Shown here piece by piece: positions 1 to 10,240 of a DNA stretch of 64,000 nt. This stretch comes from Salvia splendens (lineage: Eukaryota > Streptophyta > Magnoliopsida > Lamiales > Lamiaceae), in contig NC_056051.1 of the NCBI RefSeq assembly GCF_004379255.2, positions 2,878,062-2,942,061 on the forward strand, given 5' to 3'. A model generated the notes under the pieces. It was not told where the DNA came from. It saw nothing but the letters and a program-made list of their open reading frames with translations, and did not search any database. The translations under genes and the position numbers were made by a program. Position 1 is the first letter of the stretch, and each line of letters opens with the position of its first letter.

Positions 1-764
1 AAACAGTTTTTCTTCAAATGTCCGGGTTTATTGCAATAGTGGCAAGACCTAGTCTCCTTCTCACCATGGTCTTGATCCTTCTGGAATGACTGCTTCTTCC
101 CATGTTGCTTCGACTTCTTGCCTTTAGCACCCTTGAACTTATTGATCTTCAATGCCACTGCCCTTGGTTCTTGGCACCCGAGGCTCGTTTTCTGGAGATC
201 CTTCGTCTTGAGAGCGGATTGAACCTCCTCAAGAGTTATAGTTCTTTCCCTTCCATACAGCATCGCGTCTTTAAGTTGCTCATATGACTTTGGCAGAGCA
301 TTCAACAGTATGATCGCCTTGTCTTTGTCTGCAAGACTCACATCGATGTTCTCCAAGTCATCGATGGACTTGTTGAATTCATCCAGCTGCTCCAATAGGC
401 TCTTATCCTCTCTGAATCGGTATGAGTAGAGCCTTTGTTTCATATATAGCCGGTTTGCGAGAGACTTAGTCATATACAGGGACTCTAGCTTCGCCCAAAC
501 GCCGGCTGCGGTTGTCTCTCTCGATACCTCCCTGAGCACCTTGTCGGCTAGGGATAGCACAATGGCGCTGTGAGCTCGATCACTGATTTCCTGTTCCTTT
601 ATCACAGTCTTCTCATCAGGTGCGGCTTCCTTCTCTAAATCCTCCTCCGATTTCAGAGCATCAGCAAGCCCTTGCTGCACCAGCAGCGCCTTCATCTTTA
701 TGCGCCATAAACCAAAATCGTTTTTCCCGGTGAATTTCTCAGCCTCAAAACGTGCCTTCGACAT
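1..764 (-). CDS. Ty1/copia retrotransposon gag (5' part of polyprotein, runs off the window)
   Basis: Reading the minus strand from the ATG at 764-762 gives an uninterrupted frame of about 254 codons to the window edge, with no stop. The start reads MSKARFEAEKFTG, followed by a tryptophan-containing N-terminal segment (FGLWRIKMKALL) typical of copia gag (UBN2-type), an ALPKSYEQLKDAM segment, a Lys-rich stretch and a CCHC zinc knuckle CHYCNKPGHLKKNC near the edge. Gag packages the element RNA in virus-like particles; protease, integrase and reverse transcriptase would lie beyond position 1. The start lies about 60 bases inside the putative 5' LTR, as expected for a copia polyprotein. The open frame suggests a young insertion. 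Family assignment is firm; the lineage (Tork-like) is only a guess. Confidence 0.9.
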   Translation of the reverse strand, partial: MSKARFEAEKFTGKNDFGLWRIKMKALLVQQGLADALKSEEDLEKEAAPDEKTVIKEQEISDRAHSAIVLSLADKVLREVSRETTAAGVWAKLESLYMTKSLANRLYMKQRLYSYRFREDKSLLEQLDEFNKSIDDLENIDVSLADKDKAIILLNALPKSYEQLKDAMLYGRERTITLEEVQSALKTKDLQKTSLGCQEPRAVALKINKFKGAKGKKSKQHGKKQSFQKDQDHGEKETRSCHYCNKPGHLKKNC

Positions 765-823
765 TTCCTCAAGAATCAAAATCGATCGATCGCTCTATCG
801 ATTTCCCACAGACGGCACCACGT

Positions 824-1171
824 TGAAGAGATGGCGATAGATCGAGAAGTAATCGAGCAACGACGAAGTAAATGAACACAACGGATTTTACGTGGTTCGA
901 TCAATTGATCTACATCCACGGAAGAGGAAATCGAAACAAGATTATCACTGTGGAGAACTACAATCAAGATCACTCAAGAAAACGCTCACTATCTTTCCTC
1001 ACAATAAACGCGAATTGTGTGTGATGTGTAGCTAACTCTTTCTCAGTGTATGTGTGTGTGTTCCCTCACCTTTTTACACATATATCACTCACTCAAGTGT
1101 GTCTAATCACTCTATGGAGTTTGCAAGTAAGTCCTCCAAAAACTAGTTATTTTCATGGATATAATCCTAAC
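824..1171 (-). mobile_element. 5' LTR of the copia element
   Basis: On the minus strand the segment begins TGTTAGGATTATATCC (1171) and runs to TCTTCA near 824, followed by TGGTGCCGTCTGTGGGAA, which resembles a primer-binding site, and then the gag start. It sits exactly where the 5' LTR should be. The matching 3' LTR is outside the window, so both borders and the target duplication are estimates. Confidence 0.65.
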
Positions 1172-2014
1172 AAATTACTCCTAATATTTTTTCATCTACT
1201 AATTATATTAACTAGGAAATAAATAAAATAAAAAAATGTTAACACAGTTTCAACACAGCATCAACCTTTGAATCTGTGTTGACATTTTTTGTTGCTATGA
1301 TTTTGTCATCTATTGACATTTTCCAATGGGTCAGATCATAGCTTGGAGTTTGTACAATATTTAGTATTTGCATTTGATTACATCCCACGTATAAAACATA
1401 TATATTGATACATTGGGAGCAAAGTAAATAAGAAAACTGCAAAACATGAAATTGATTTATTTACGAAAATGTATTTTACTCCGTGAGTGAGGTAGTGGCA
1501 TCAGATTGAGAGGCAGATTCTTGTGTAGAAAGCAAGTTGCCACTATCAATTTGAACTCCAATTTCATAACTGAAAGACGGCGTTCGAACAGCCCTCCGCA
1601 GCCCAACCGATCCATCACCGGAAAGCATGAAAATAACTTGAGACATAGTTGGCCTCGACGAAGGCGTTGACTGTACGCACAGCATAGCAATTTCCACCAT
1701 TTTTTTCACTTCTTCCACTTGATATTCGTTCGAGTTCAACGCCACGTCAACTAGGTTTTGGTGCATGTCTCTCTCGTATAACTTCCATGCCTGCATACAT
1801 AATTAATTAGGACCATGCTCAAATGTATTGGGTTAATTTGAGTATTTTACCTCTTTAAGTAAGTAATCAAGGGTGGAATCTGGGGTGACGTCAGTGGATT
1901 TTCTGCCGCTGATGATTTCGAGCATCACAATTCCGAAGCCATAGATGTCGACCTTCTCAGACAAATGCCCGCCGATGGCGTATTCCGGTGCTGTATACTC
2001 CCTAATCATGAATA

Positions 2015-3133
2015 GGGGGTGCGTTATATTGCTAACTATTTAAGTTGCTAACTCTACTAACTCATCAATGCAGTGTATTAAAAATGTCAACACAATTAGG
2101 GCTGGGTAAAAATAACGAAATACCGACCTTATCGTATCGAAAAAATACCAAAAATACCGGATTTTCGGTATACCGCAATTTTCGGTAAGGTATCATACCT
2201 TACCGATTTATTTCGGTACGGTAACGATATGAATTTTCATATACCGAGGTATACCGGGATATACCGAAAATATGATATATACCGTAATTTTAGGTATATA
2301 CCGAAAATATGGTATATACCGTAATTTTCAGTATATACCGATATCAATATATACCAAATTATATCTAGTAAATTCATACTTTTACCAAACAAATAAATAT
2401 TTACATGTAGAAATCAAATCTTGCCTCATTATAGTTGTCGGCTAATCATGTAAATATAAAATCAAATAAACTCAATTAGGAAAACGTGATATCGTTGAAT
2501 CAATTAGTTTCAAACAAATATAAGATTTTAGTTAAATTATTTTCAAACAAATATAGTTGAACATTGTGTGATTGCGTGGAGTTTAATTGTTACAATATTT
2601 TTTAACATTATTTGAATATGTTTGAGTTTGATTAAATTTCATATTTTCTAAGTATTTTGAAATATTATTTTCATTGTTTTTGTATTTAGAGTTATTTACA
2701 AAATAATGAGATTTTGGTATCTCGTACGGTAGTCCGATATACCGTAAAACTCTGGTATAGTAAGGTATACCGAATTTTGGTATGACATACTGAAAATAAG
2801 GTATGGTATCGGTATTGAAATTTGTCATACCGAAAATAAGGTATAACGAAGTTCGGTATACCAAAAATTTTGGTAGGGTAAAGGTATGCTATTTTCTCAT
2901 ACCGAATTTTCGGTAAGGTATGCGGTATGATGGTTTCGATAAGGTATACCGTACCTACCCACCCCTAAACACAATGACATTAAAATGTCAACACATAATT
3001 TTGTTATATTGTATTGATATTATGTGTTGCCATTTGAATGTCATCTTGTTGACATTTTTAATACATTGTATTGATACTGTATTGATGAGTTAGCAGAGTT
3101 ATCAACTTAAATAGTTAGCAATTGATCACACCC
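2015..3133. mobile_element. Mutator-like MITE (outer element) in CRK intron 5
   Basis: The ends are inverted copies: the left has GGGGGTGCGTTATATTGC and the right, reversed, GGGTGTGATCAATTGC, both continuing TAACTATTTAAGTTG and CTAACTCATCAAT. A near-perfect direct repeat ATCATG(A/T)ATA flanks it (2005-2014 and 3134-3143), the 9-11 bp size made by Mutator-like transposases. The left duplication lies within a few bases of the intron 5 splice acceptor (exon starts at 2001). About 250 bp of it remain if the nested hAT element is removed. Confidence 0.8.
2097..2967. mobile_element. hAT-like non-autonomous element nested in the Mutator-like MITE
   Basis: The termini are TAGGGCTGGGTA (left) and its inverted partner TAGGGGTGGGTA (right), close to the usual hAT terminus. 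The 8-bp duplication AACACAAT is perfect (2089-2096 and 2968-2975), the hAT size. The interior has dozens of short reiterations of TACCGAAAAT and GGTATACCG in both orientations, concentrated toward the ends, resembling sub-terminal transposase-binding repeats. No transposase is present. Confidence 0.88.
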
Positions 3134-3489
3134 ATCATGTATATATATTATATAGACAAATTGATAGATAGAATGATGAGAATGAGGCAACATGACTTAC
3201 AATGTGCCTGCAAAGTTAGTGCTGGCATGTGTCTGATTCTCGGGGAGAAGCCTCGCCAAACCAAAATCCGCAATCTTAGCTTGGAAGTGATTATTGAGTA
3301 GGATATTGCCCGGTTTGATGTCTCGATGTATGATGGTTGTGTGGTAATCCTCGTGCAAAAATGCAATCCCTTTGCCGTCCCAAATATTATATCCACCCGT
3401 TGTTTCCAGCTCAACGATCCTTGTTTTTTACCTATTCAAGAAATATATAGAAAATATCTCAAGTTAGTGTAAAGAGAGGGAATTAAAAT

Positions 3490-3680
3490 ACTTCATCCAT
3501 CCCACCATATGCCAAACGGTTGTTTTAGGCATGAGATTTAAGAAAATTATAGTTTAGGATTTAAGGTGAAAGAGAATAAATTAATTGTCATGTTATATTT
3601 TGCCAAAAAGGAAATGACTGACTTTAGGTGGGACGTCTTAAAAAGAATTACGAGTTACTTATGGTGGGACGGAGGGAGTA
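3490..3680. mobile_element. Stowaway-like MITE in CRK intron 4
   Basis: Starts ACTTCATCCATCCC and ends GGTGGGACGGAGGGAGTA, so the ends are inverted repeats of the CTCCCTCCGTCCC type common in eudicots. It lies between CRK exons 4 and 5. Confidence 0.6.
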
Positions 3681-3852
3681 ACTATATAAGTTTAAAGTTT
3701 CACGTACTACTTCACTTTTTAAGATCATGAAGTGATCCCCAGTAGTAAATGGAGTAATTCTCATTGGCTATTTCATTTCTTATCAATAAATATGGAGTAA
3801 TTCTCATTGGCTATTTCATTTATTATCAATAAATTTTTAAGATGGAAACTCA

Positions 3853-4077
3853 TACTTCCCCTACCCCTCTATAGCTGAGTCATATTCTATTTTTGGTTGT
3901 CCCACGATAGTTGAGTCGTTTTTTTTTCAAAAGCAACACATCTCATCTCTCTTATTTTATTCTCTCTTCTTTATTCTATTTCCTACTTTATTTTCTCTTC
4001 ATTCAACTCACTTAACATAATTTCTTAAATCCCGTATCCAGAAGAAATGTTTCTACCATAGAAGGACGACGGGAGTA
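3853..4077. mobile_element. Stowaway-like MITE in CRK intron 4
   Basis: Starts TACTTCCCCTACCCC and ends GAAGGACGACGGGAGTA, with the usual internal CATCTCATCTCTCTTATTTT segment. A second, more diverged member in the same intron, about 40 bp upstream of exon 4. Confidence 0.55.
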
Positions 4078-4817
4078 TATTTTACCATTAACTGAGTATA
4101 TCTGAGTTGGAACATACCGTATAAGAATATGTCAAGGCTTTTGTTGTCCATGAATTCATAAACAAGAAGCAGGTCGGATCCCTTGGTGCAACATCCTAAG
4201 AGACGAACAAGGTTACGGTGATGAACATTACTAATAAGTCTTACTTCACTCTCGAAATCTGCCTTCGCTCTGCTGTATTTCATATCCAGCTTCTTTACTG
4301 CCACAACTGTCTCATTTTTCAATGTCGCCTACACACAACATTCCAAATAAATGTAAAATTGGATATCTCACAAACACACATGCACATACACACGAACACG
4401 ACATTGCATGCACATACACAACATATATATTAGTACAAACACCTCAAAATATATTAAAAAAATGTATAGAAATACATCATGTATATAAATAAATTAAAAA
4501 AAAACAATCAAAAGTCAACATCAAATTTTGATTAATTTTTTGAAATATCAAACAAACAAGTTGAAATCAAAATACTCCTATAATATCAAACAAAGAACTA
4601 TACTTAAATTGTATTAGAATATTATAAATTCAAATTCAATTCTCTTAATGTGCACCTTGTAGACGGCACCAAAAGCACCTTGTCCTATTTTATTTTGGTT
4701 ACTGAAATTGTTTGTTGCTTCTTTCAAATCAGTGTAGCTGTATCTATTCGGAAGCTGCAATTGGGTTGCCCCCAATATGTTGGCTGCACAAATTAACAAT
4801 TGATTATGAAGGTGAGG

Positions 4818-4840
4818 ATATATATATATATATATATATG
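4818..4840. repeat. (TA)n microsatellite in CRK intron 2
   Basis: About eleven TA units, between CRK exons 2 and 3. Likely length-polymorphic. Confidence 0.9.
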
Positions 4841-5056
4841 GTAGCTGCAGAGAAAAATTATAATAGCATAAGTAATGAACCTATTAGAGCGTTTTTGAGG
4901 TGCCTTGAAAACTTGAACCACACGAAGGTAATGGCTACAATTACAAATAGTAGGGAACCTCCAACAGTTCCCCCTATCACTGCCTTCTCATCGATTCCTG
5001 TGGATTACAACAATTAATTTAGAGATATATATAGCCCTGAGATAAATTATAAATGC

Positions 5057-5446
5057 TACTCCCACCGTCTCTTCAATTTTATCACATTTTTTTCATTTTC
5101 ATCTGTTCCACAAAATTATCACATTTCACATTTTACCAATTTTTATAATGGACTTCATATTCCACTAAATCATTTCAACTCATACTTTATTACTCCCTCT
5201 GTTCCATAAAAATATGTGCACTCTCCATTTTCATCCGTCCCACAAAAATATGTGGATTTCATTTTTGGAAAGTTATATTAATTTTATAATGTAGGTCTCA
5301 CCATTCACTAACACTACTTTAACTGTCATTCTCCTCCTCTCTTTTACTTTACCATATCATTCCATTATTCTCTCTTACTTTACCAATTTTGTCTTAATTC
5401 TCGTGCCATACCCATTGCCCATATTTTTGTGGGACGACGGGAGTAT
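5057..5446. mobile_element. Truncated and complete Stowaway-like MITEs in CRK intron 1
   Basis: A left end TACTCCCACCGTC begins at 5057 and the copy breaks off near 5190, where a complete member begins (TACTCCCTCTGTTCC at 5191) and ends GGGACGACGGGAGTA at about 5446. Both share the segment around 'cattttcatc(t/c)gt(t/c)cca(c)aaaa'. Confidence 0.6.
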
Positions 5447-5453
5447 AAAACTA

Positions 5454-5749
5454 AGAGTAAAGGTCAATTTTGGTCCTAAACATATGACCAAAATACGAAT
5501 TTGGTCCAAAACATTCACTTTTTGAAAAACAGATTCATAACAAAAGAAAATGTCGACGAAGTAGTCATTTTTTTTACGGTTCCGTCAAAAAACTAATGGT
5601 CAACACTAATTGCACAGTGGCATGACCGTTAGTTTTTTGACGGAACCGTCAAAGAAGGACCACTCTGACAAGGATTTCATTTTGTTATGGACATGTTTTT
5701 CAAAAAACGAATGTTTTGGACCAAATTCGTATTTTGGTTATATGTTTAT
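5454..5749. mobile_element. Foldback element with GACGGTTCCGTC core (copy 1)
   Basis: The two halves are inverted copies: GGTCCAAAACATTCAC on the left against GAATGTTTTGGACC on the right, and ACGGTTCCGTCAAAAAAC against GTTTTTTGACGGAACCGT around the centre. A close relative lies at 62283-62590. The right end lacks the last bases present in that relative, and a Stowaway fragment abuts it. Confidence 0.75.
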
Positions 5750-5831
5750 TATGGACTCTCCACTAACTTTTTCAACTCGCTTTCCATTACGTTTTTTAAA
5801 ACATGTACACTTAAGGGACGGAGGGAGTAAT
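5750..5831. mobile_element. Right half of a Stowaway-like MITE at the CRK exon 1 splice donor
   Basis: Only the right end remains, finishing ACTTAAGGGACGGAGGGAGTAATT. The final TTAC (plus strand) forms the intron side of the exon 1 donor: on the minus strand the exon ends CGGCCTG and the intron begins GTAATTACTCCCTCCG, so the MITE terminus starts about five bases into the intron. Confidence 0.65.
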
Positions 5832-6589
5832 TACCAGGCCGTAGTAGATCGAGATCTGTTTTGTAGTCGTCGGGAAAGAATGGTTGATCGGAATATCTCA
5901 TGAAACAGGAATCCTCAGAAACACTGCCATTTCTTGCATCGGAGCACGTCTGTAAGTTGACCTTCGCCTCCTGCAAGCAGCTTCGGCAGCTGTCTTCCGT
6001 GACCGAGAGAACACACTGCGCCAGAGCATAAACCGTATTCCGTTTACTCGCCGCAAAATACGTCCCTTTCATCCTCGGAGTCGCCACTTGAAGATCATCC
6101 AGCAATCTACGTCTCTCATCCCTGAAAACGCCGGCCTGATCAGAGGATGAAACGTTTTCGCATTTCGGCCAGCTATCGCTTATCCTTTCGTAGAAGTCGT
6201 AGTCCTCGTACCGGAGGAAACAGCCCTCAGAGGAGACCCGGCCGCCGGTCTGGTTGTCCGCTACACAGTTTGATTTGATGAGGGAGAAGGCTTTGTCGTA
6301 GCAGGTCAAGCAGTCGGCTTGGGACATGTAGTTTCTGCACTGAGCCATGGCGTAAACCGGGTCCTCGTCGTCCGCTGAAGTCATAGCCTGCGCCGTCGCG
6401 AACATTTTGCCGACCTCCGCCGCCTCCGATAGGTTTGCTCGGAGTTGAAGCCACGTGGCATTAGCGTTGTGTTGAAAGATCGATACATCTGCAGCTATTT
6501 CACCGCTGCACTCATCTGAATTCACCACTTGGCACACCGCCAATAACATCAGCCCCACCCTCCACCTCATTTTTCTCATGTTTATAAAT

Positions 6590-7880
6590 CACCCTGTTCA
6601 GGACCTAAATTCCTAACGAACCGATAAAACGGAAAAGGATCTGGGCGGCTGTGCGCAAGTTCCAACCCGTCGGGCAACGGCTACAGATCAGTTATAGTTC
6701 TGGCTGTGTGCGGAGAGATTCCGTCGGGCAACAGATAGCGTAGGGAATTAAGGATTCAAAGCATTACACGAGGAACTTGGCCAAAATAATATATTCATTG
6801 CTTGATTAAAATGATAACAAGCTCTCTTATTTATAATACTAGAATGCTACTACTCTAACTTATCGAACAAGAAATAAATACTAGAATGCTACTACCTACC
6901 TAACCACTGTAGGAAGGACGAAATACATTATAGTAAATTCATCTTTTCAAACTAGAGTAATGGACCTTATTTATTCTTCAAGTCAACCAGGGTAGGTAGG
7001 ACGAAATACGTTATAGTAAATTCATCTTTTCAAACTAGAGTAATGGACCTTATTTATTTTTCAAATGTTGTGGTCAAGAGTTTTAAGCATCAACCTTATT
7101 TATTTTTTATTTTTTATTCAAAACTTCTTATTAATGATCCCAATATGAACGTATATTTTCATAAACATACATATAATAGAACTACTCCACATATGTAGTG
7201 CATCTTTCGTGGAATCGTCTTAATTGAAAACTATACTTTGTTCATTTTAGTTACGTGCTGAGTATATATGTTCTCATCTCAATACACAAAATCCATATTA
7301 TTGTTAGGTAAAGATGAGTGTTGTAGTGAAGTGTAAATATCAATTAAATAAATTTGTGAGTCTTAGCCTTATTTTTTTATATAAATAAGTTGATATCAAA
7401 GATAAGTTATAAAGGGATAGCGGTGATATGAAAGTCTTGGGCCAGTCAACCTTCTAGTCGTCTACGGAACCACCGTTAAATTAATTAGCATGAAACTTCC
7501 ACACCATTAAATGGCTCTCATTTTTCCTATATACATACTACTTAATAAGGACATAAATGTCTTTTTTATACATTATCTTAAATTTTATCTTAATGTACCA
7601 AACTCATGTTAAAATCATTATCTTAGTTTTTATCATGATTTGTATCTTAAAGCCCATCATACTTATTCATCTTAGCTATCTGATTTTGATAGGATTATTT
7701 TTCTTACCAAAACTTCCTAACGAAGCTAGATTTGAGCTTTATGATCAAAGAGAAATTCAATGGCTCAACTTAATTAATAGACTGGGCCCAACCAATTAAA
7801 ATCACTCTAGGCCCAAATCAATGAAATGGTACAGCAGCCCAAAAGCAAAAGTGAAAAACAACGAGCCCCTTCATTATCTT
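6590..7880. other. Intergenic, CRK upstream region
   Basis: No gene seen. Minus-strand TTTATAAA lies only about 5-12 bases upstream of the CRK ATG, too close for an ordinary TATA box. Two diverged copies of a GGCTGTGYGC...CGTCGGGCAAC block lie at about 6648-6690 and 6703-6740. A clear tandem repeat is listed separately. The short frame at 7557-7799 is low-complexity and has no recognisable domain. Confidence 0.5.
6909..7061. repeat. Two-copy direct repeat, period 83 bp
   Basis: The block from AGGACGAAATAC through CTTTTCAAACTAGAGTAATG to GGACCTTATTTAT occurs at about 6909-6979 and 6991-7061 with only one or two mismatches, so the duplication is recent. Confidence 0.85.
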
Positions 7881-8095
7881 CTTCCCCAAATTCATCAATC
7901 TCTCTTCTCCATCTAACTGTCACAATTTGATTGCAACACCTCTCTCTCTCTCTCTCTCAAACTCGTCACTTCTCTCTCTCTAACTCGCCGCTTCCACCTC
8001 CTGATCGGTAAGCCCCAGTACTCTCTCTGTTGCCACAAGTCTCTCCATTTTTAGATTCGCGATGCCGCCATCATTGGTGAGAATCCTCTTTCTGC
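7880..8095 (+). other. Leader-like first-exon remnant (CT-rich, ATG then splice donor)
   Basis: A CTCTCTCT-rich stretch resembles a plant 5' UTR. CTGATCG|GTAAGCC and, after an ATGCCGCCATCATTG, a second GTGAGAATCC look like splice donors. Nothing coding follows before the LTR insertion at 8287, so if this was a gene its body is gone or displaced. Function unknown. Confidence 0.3.
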
Positions 8096-8286
8096 ACCAG
8101 TTTTATATCTCTCCCTTGAAATACTACTATTAAATCTCCCTTCCATAACGGATTTCCGATGAGTGAAGAACTGTTGCATATGTTACTATAATTGGATTAA
8201 CTTGATTGATCAACATGATCATAATGAGACATCAAATAAGTTGGAAGTGCCGAGTGTACACTTATTTGAATTCGTTATAATTAGAC

Positions 8287-8966
8287 GGGTTCGGGGCAGC
8301 GCCCCCGAGTAGCGGGGTCCAAGGGGCGGCAGCCCCTGGCTGGGGCCGCTGTACAGAAAATTCATCCGGAAATATAATTTCTGAAAGTTGAAGGACTATT
8401 TTGCAATTTTCTATTCCCGCCAAAAACTGTTAAAAACCGTTATAAAACGAAGATACGCGACTCTTCGTTTTCAGCCTTTTCTTATTATCAATTTTTGGGT
8501 TCAAATATACATTACAGAATCTACGTACTAATATCTTCGAAACCTGAATTGTATCCGATCAAATATTGGTAGAACCGCCAAATTGATTTGATCTGAAAGT
8601 GTTTCACGCCTTTCAGGACATCCGATTTGTTCACGTTTTGTTTTAAACTCCTTAACAAGAACGTGATGCTGGCGGTTTTGGGATTTGGCTCAAACGGAGT
8701 ATATTGTGATGCGCGAAATGTGGAACGGTGTTGTTGAAGAATACATGACAAAAATAGGGAATCAATTCGGCTAATTTGTAGAAATAATGAAATTGACTTA
8801 GGCTCAAAAACGAAAAATAATTGGACTTCTAAAAGAATAATTGTAAATAGGTCCAAATGTAAAATCCTTCTATCGACAAAATAAATAAAGGCGAAAAATT
8901 TTCAGATGCACAAGCGACGTCCTTTCAAGAACAAATAAAAAAGGTAGAAAAGGTCGGGGTGTTACA
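8287..8966 (-). mobile_element. Solo-LTR-like insertion with 5-bp target duplication
   Basis: On the minus strand it starts TGTAACACCCCGACC, a common start of Ty3/gypsy LTRs, and ends in a GC-rich block finishing GCCCCGAACCC. The 5-bp direct repeat TAGAC flanks it exactly (8282-8286 and 8967-8971). At 680 bp with no internal gag-pol it is best read as a solo LTR. The end is CCC rather than the canonical CA, which is atypical. The 111-codon frame inside it on the minus strand has no recognised domain. Confidence 0.75.
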
Positions 8967-8974
8967 TAGACTCA

Positions 8975-10240
8975 ATTTATTTTAACACAAGTAATACCTA
9001 CAAGTGTACGGGGCTAGTACAGCAATTAGCAACAAATGTTAACTACTATCTAGACAATCGGGAAAGGTCTGATTTGTTCTAACACTACTGAAAGCGTATA
9101 TTAAGCAAGTAAACAAATGAAAAAAAGAAGTGAAAAGACAATATTGAGAAAATGTAGAACTCCAGGATCCGATGCACAATTTCAAGCTCTTATCCAACTA
9201 TTTGTCTTACCTTTTGATGTCCCTAGAGTTATTAGGTCGATCACAATTATAGATTAAACCCCCTCCCGGGGTGAAAAACCTGTAGATTATCTGCTAGGAT
9301 TGAAGTCCCTTCTAATCCTAAACCCCTAACTCCCAAAAGCACGATAAGATCATAGCCTCACTCAAACCATCAACTCTCCTGAATTCTATTGTATTAAGGC
9401 GTCAGTTATTCTTATTTCGAGATTAATCATTTCAGCTATTAATCTACTTAATCATACACAATCAAGTGGTGATCAAGCAATTGAAAGGAATAAACCCAAG
9501 AATAATCAAACAACCACAAGAGCAAAGTAAGAACAAAATCAATTGGATAAAAACTATGAAATTAGTGCATCATCACCAAGAATTCTTCAAAAAAAAGTTT
9601 AGCTACTCATATTCATATAGAAAACCATTTTTAACACAAAGTATTCCATTAAAAACATGAAAGATAGAAGAACTCTTGTGTAACGAATCTATGGAGTGAA
9701 GCTTCAATCTTACGATGTAGAATCTTTCAATCTTCAATTCTCTCTCTCCGGTGTTCTTGGGGGTGTGTGGTAGGTGTAGAAGGCGGCTGGTGTCAATTCT
9801 TCTCGCCCTAGGCGTTATTTTTGTCTTTATTTTTTTTCAAAATTGTGTTTAAGCGTTAAAAAACGCCTCGCTGGCGGACCCGTCCGGGTAGCATTGATTT
9901 GCCAAGAGATACCCGTCCGGATATCAGTCGCTGGAAATCCCATGCCTTTGGTCACAGTAATACTCGGGCGGGTATAATGCTCTGGACCCTACGATGCTTA
10001 TGCTTGATACCTATCCGAGTAATCCACTGGTGACGGAGCTCCACCCGGACGGGTATTGTACCAGAATTCGCCATTTTTGTCCATTTTTCTGTTTTTCTCT
10101 ACACAACTCAACTAACACATCAAACTCCAAAATAACAATTAATTGGCTGGAAAAAGACAATTCAAGCAATAAACTCGACAATAAGGACATCAACATACCA
10201 ATTACACCAATAAAAATATGATTTTGTCATCGATAATCAC
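8975..10240. mobile_element. LTR-retrotransposon remnant, family X copy 1
   Basis: Opens with a CAAGTGTACGGGGCTAGTACAG block followed by TCTAGACAATCGG, then a CCCTAGAGTTATTAGG segment, and closes with a CATCAACATACCAAT-type tail. The same order of diverged blocks occurs at 17160-18700 (CAAGTATACAAGG..., CTCTAGAGTTACTAAG..., CACGTCAATATACC...). No gag-pol. Three copies of a CCGTCCGG or CCCGGACGGG-like word occur at 9880-10060. Class uncertain. Confidence 0.45.

Larger units (their letters stand above)
1476..6579 (-). pseudogene. Cysteine-rich receptor-like kinase (DUF26 RLK), frameshifted
   Basis: Seven exons are readable: 6579-5835, 4997-4881, 4783-4656, 4328-4118, 3431-3201, 2001-1851 and 1790-1476, all with GT-AG borders. 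Exon 1 encodes a signal peptide and two Stress-antifung/DUF26 domains, each with the C-X8-C-X2-C signature (C81/C90/C93 and C189/C198/C201). Exon 2 encodes a transmembrane helix (SLLFVIVAITFVWF). Exons 3-7 encode a Ser/Thr kinase: GQGAFGAVY loop, VAVKK lysine, HRDIKPGN catalytic loop, DFG, APEYA. In exon 5 one base is missing at about 3367-3371 (GGGATTGC where family alignment needs GGGGATTGC or similar), which shifts the frame just before FLHEDYHT and the catalytic loop and leads to early stops. Intron 5 carries nested transposons. The family is a plasma-membrane receptor-like kinase in stress signalling. A G-run sequencing error is the alternative to a true pseudogene. Confidence 0.85.

Noticed and set aside
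8521..8856. 111-codon minus-strand frame as a gene
   Set aside because: It lies wholly within the LTR-like insertion flanked by TAGAC and has no domain.
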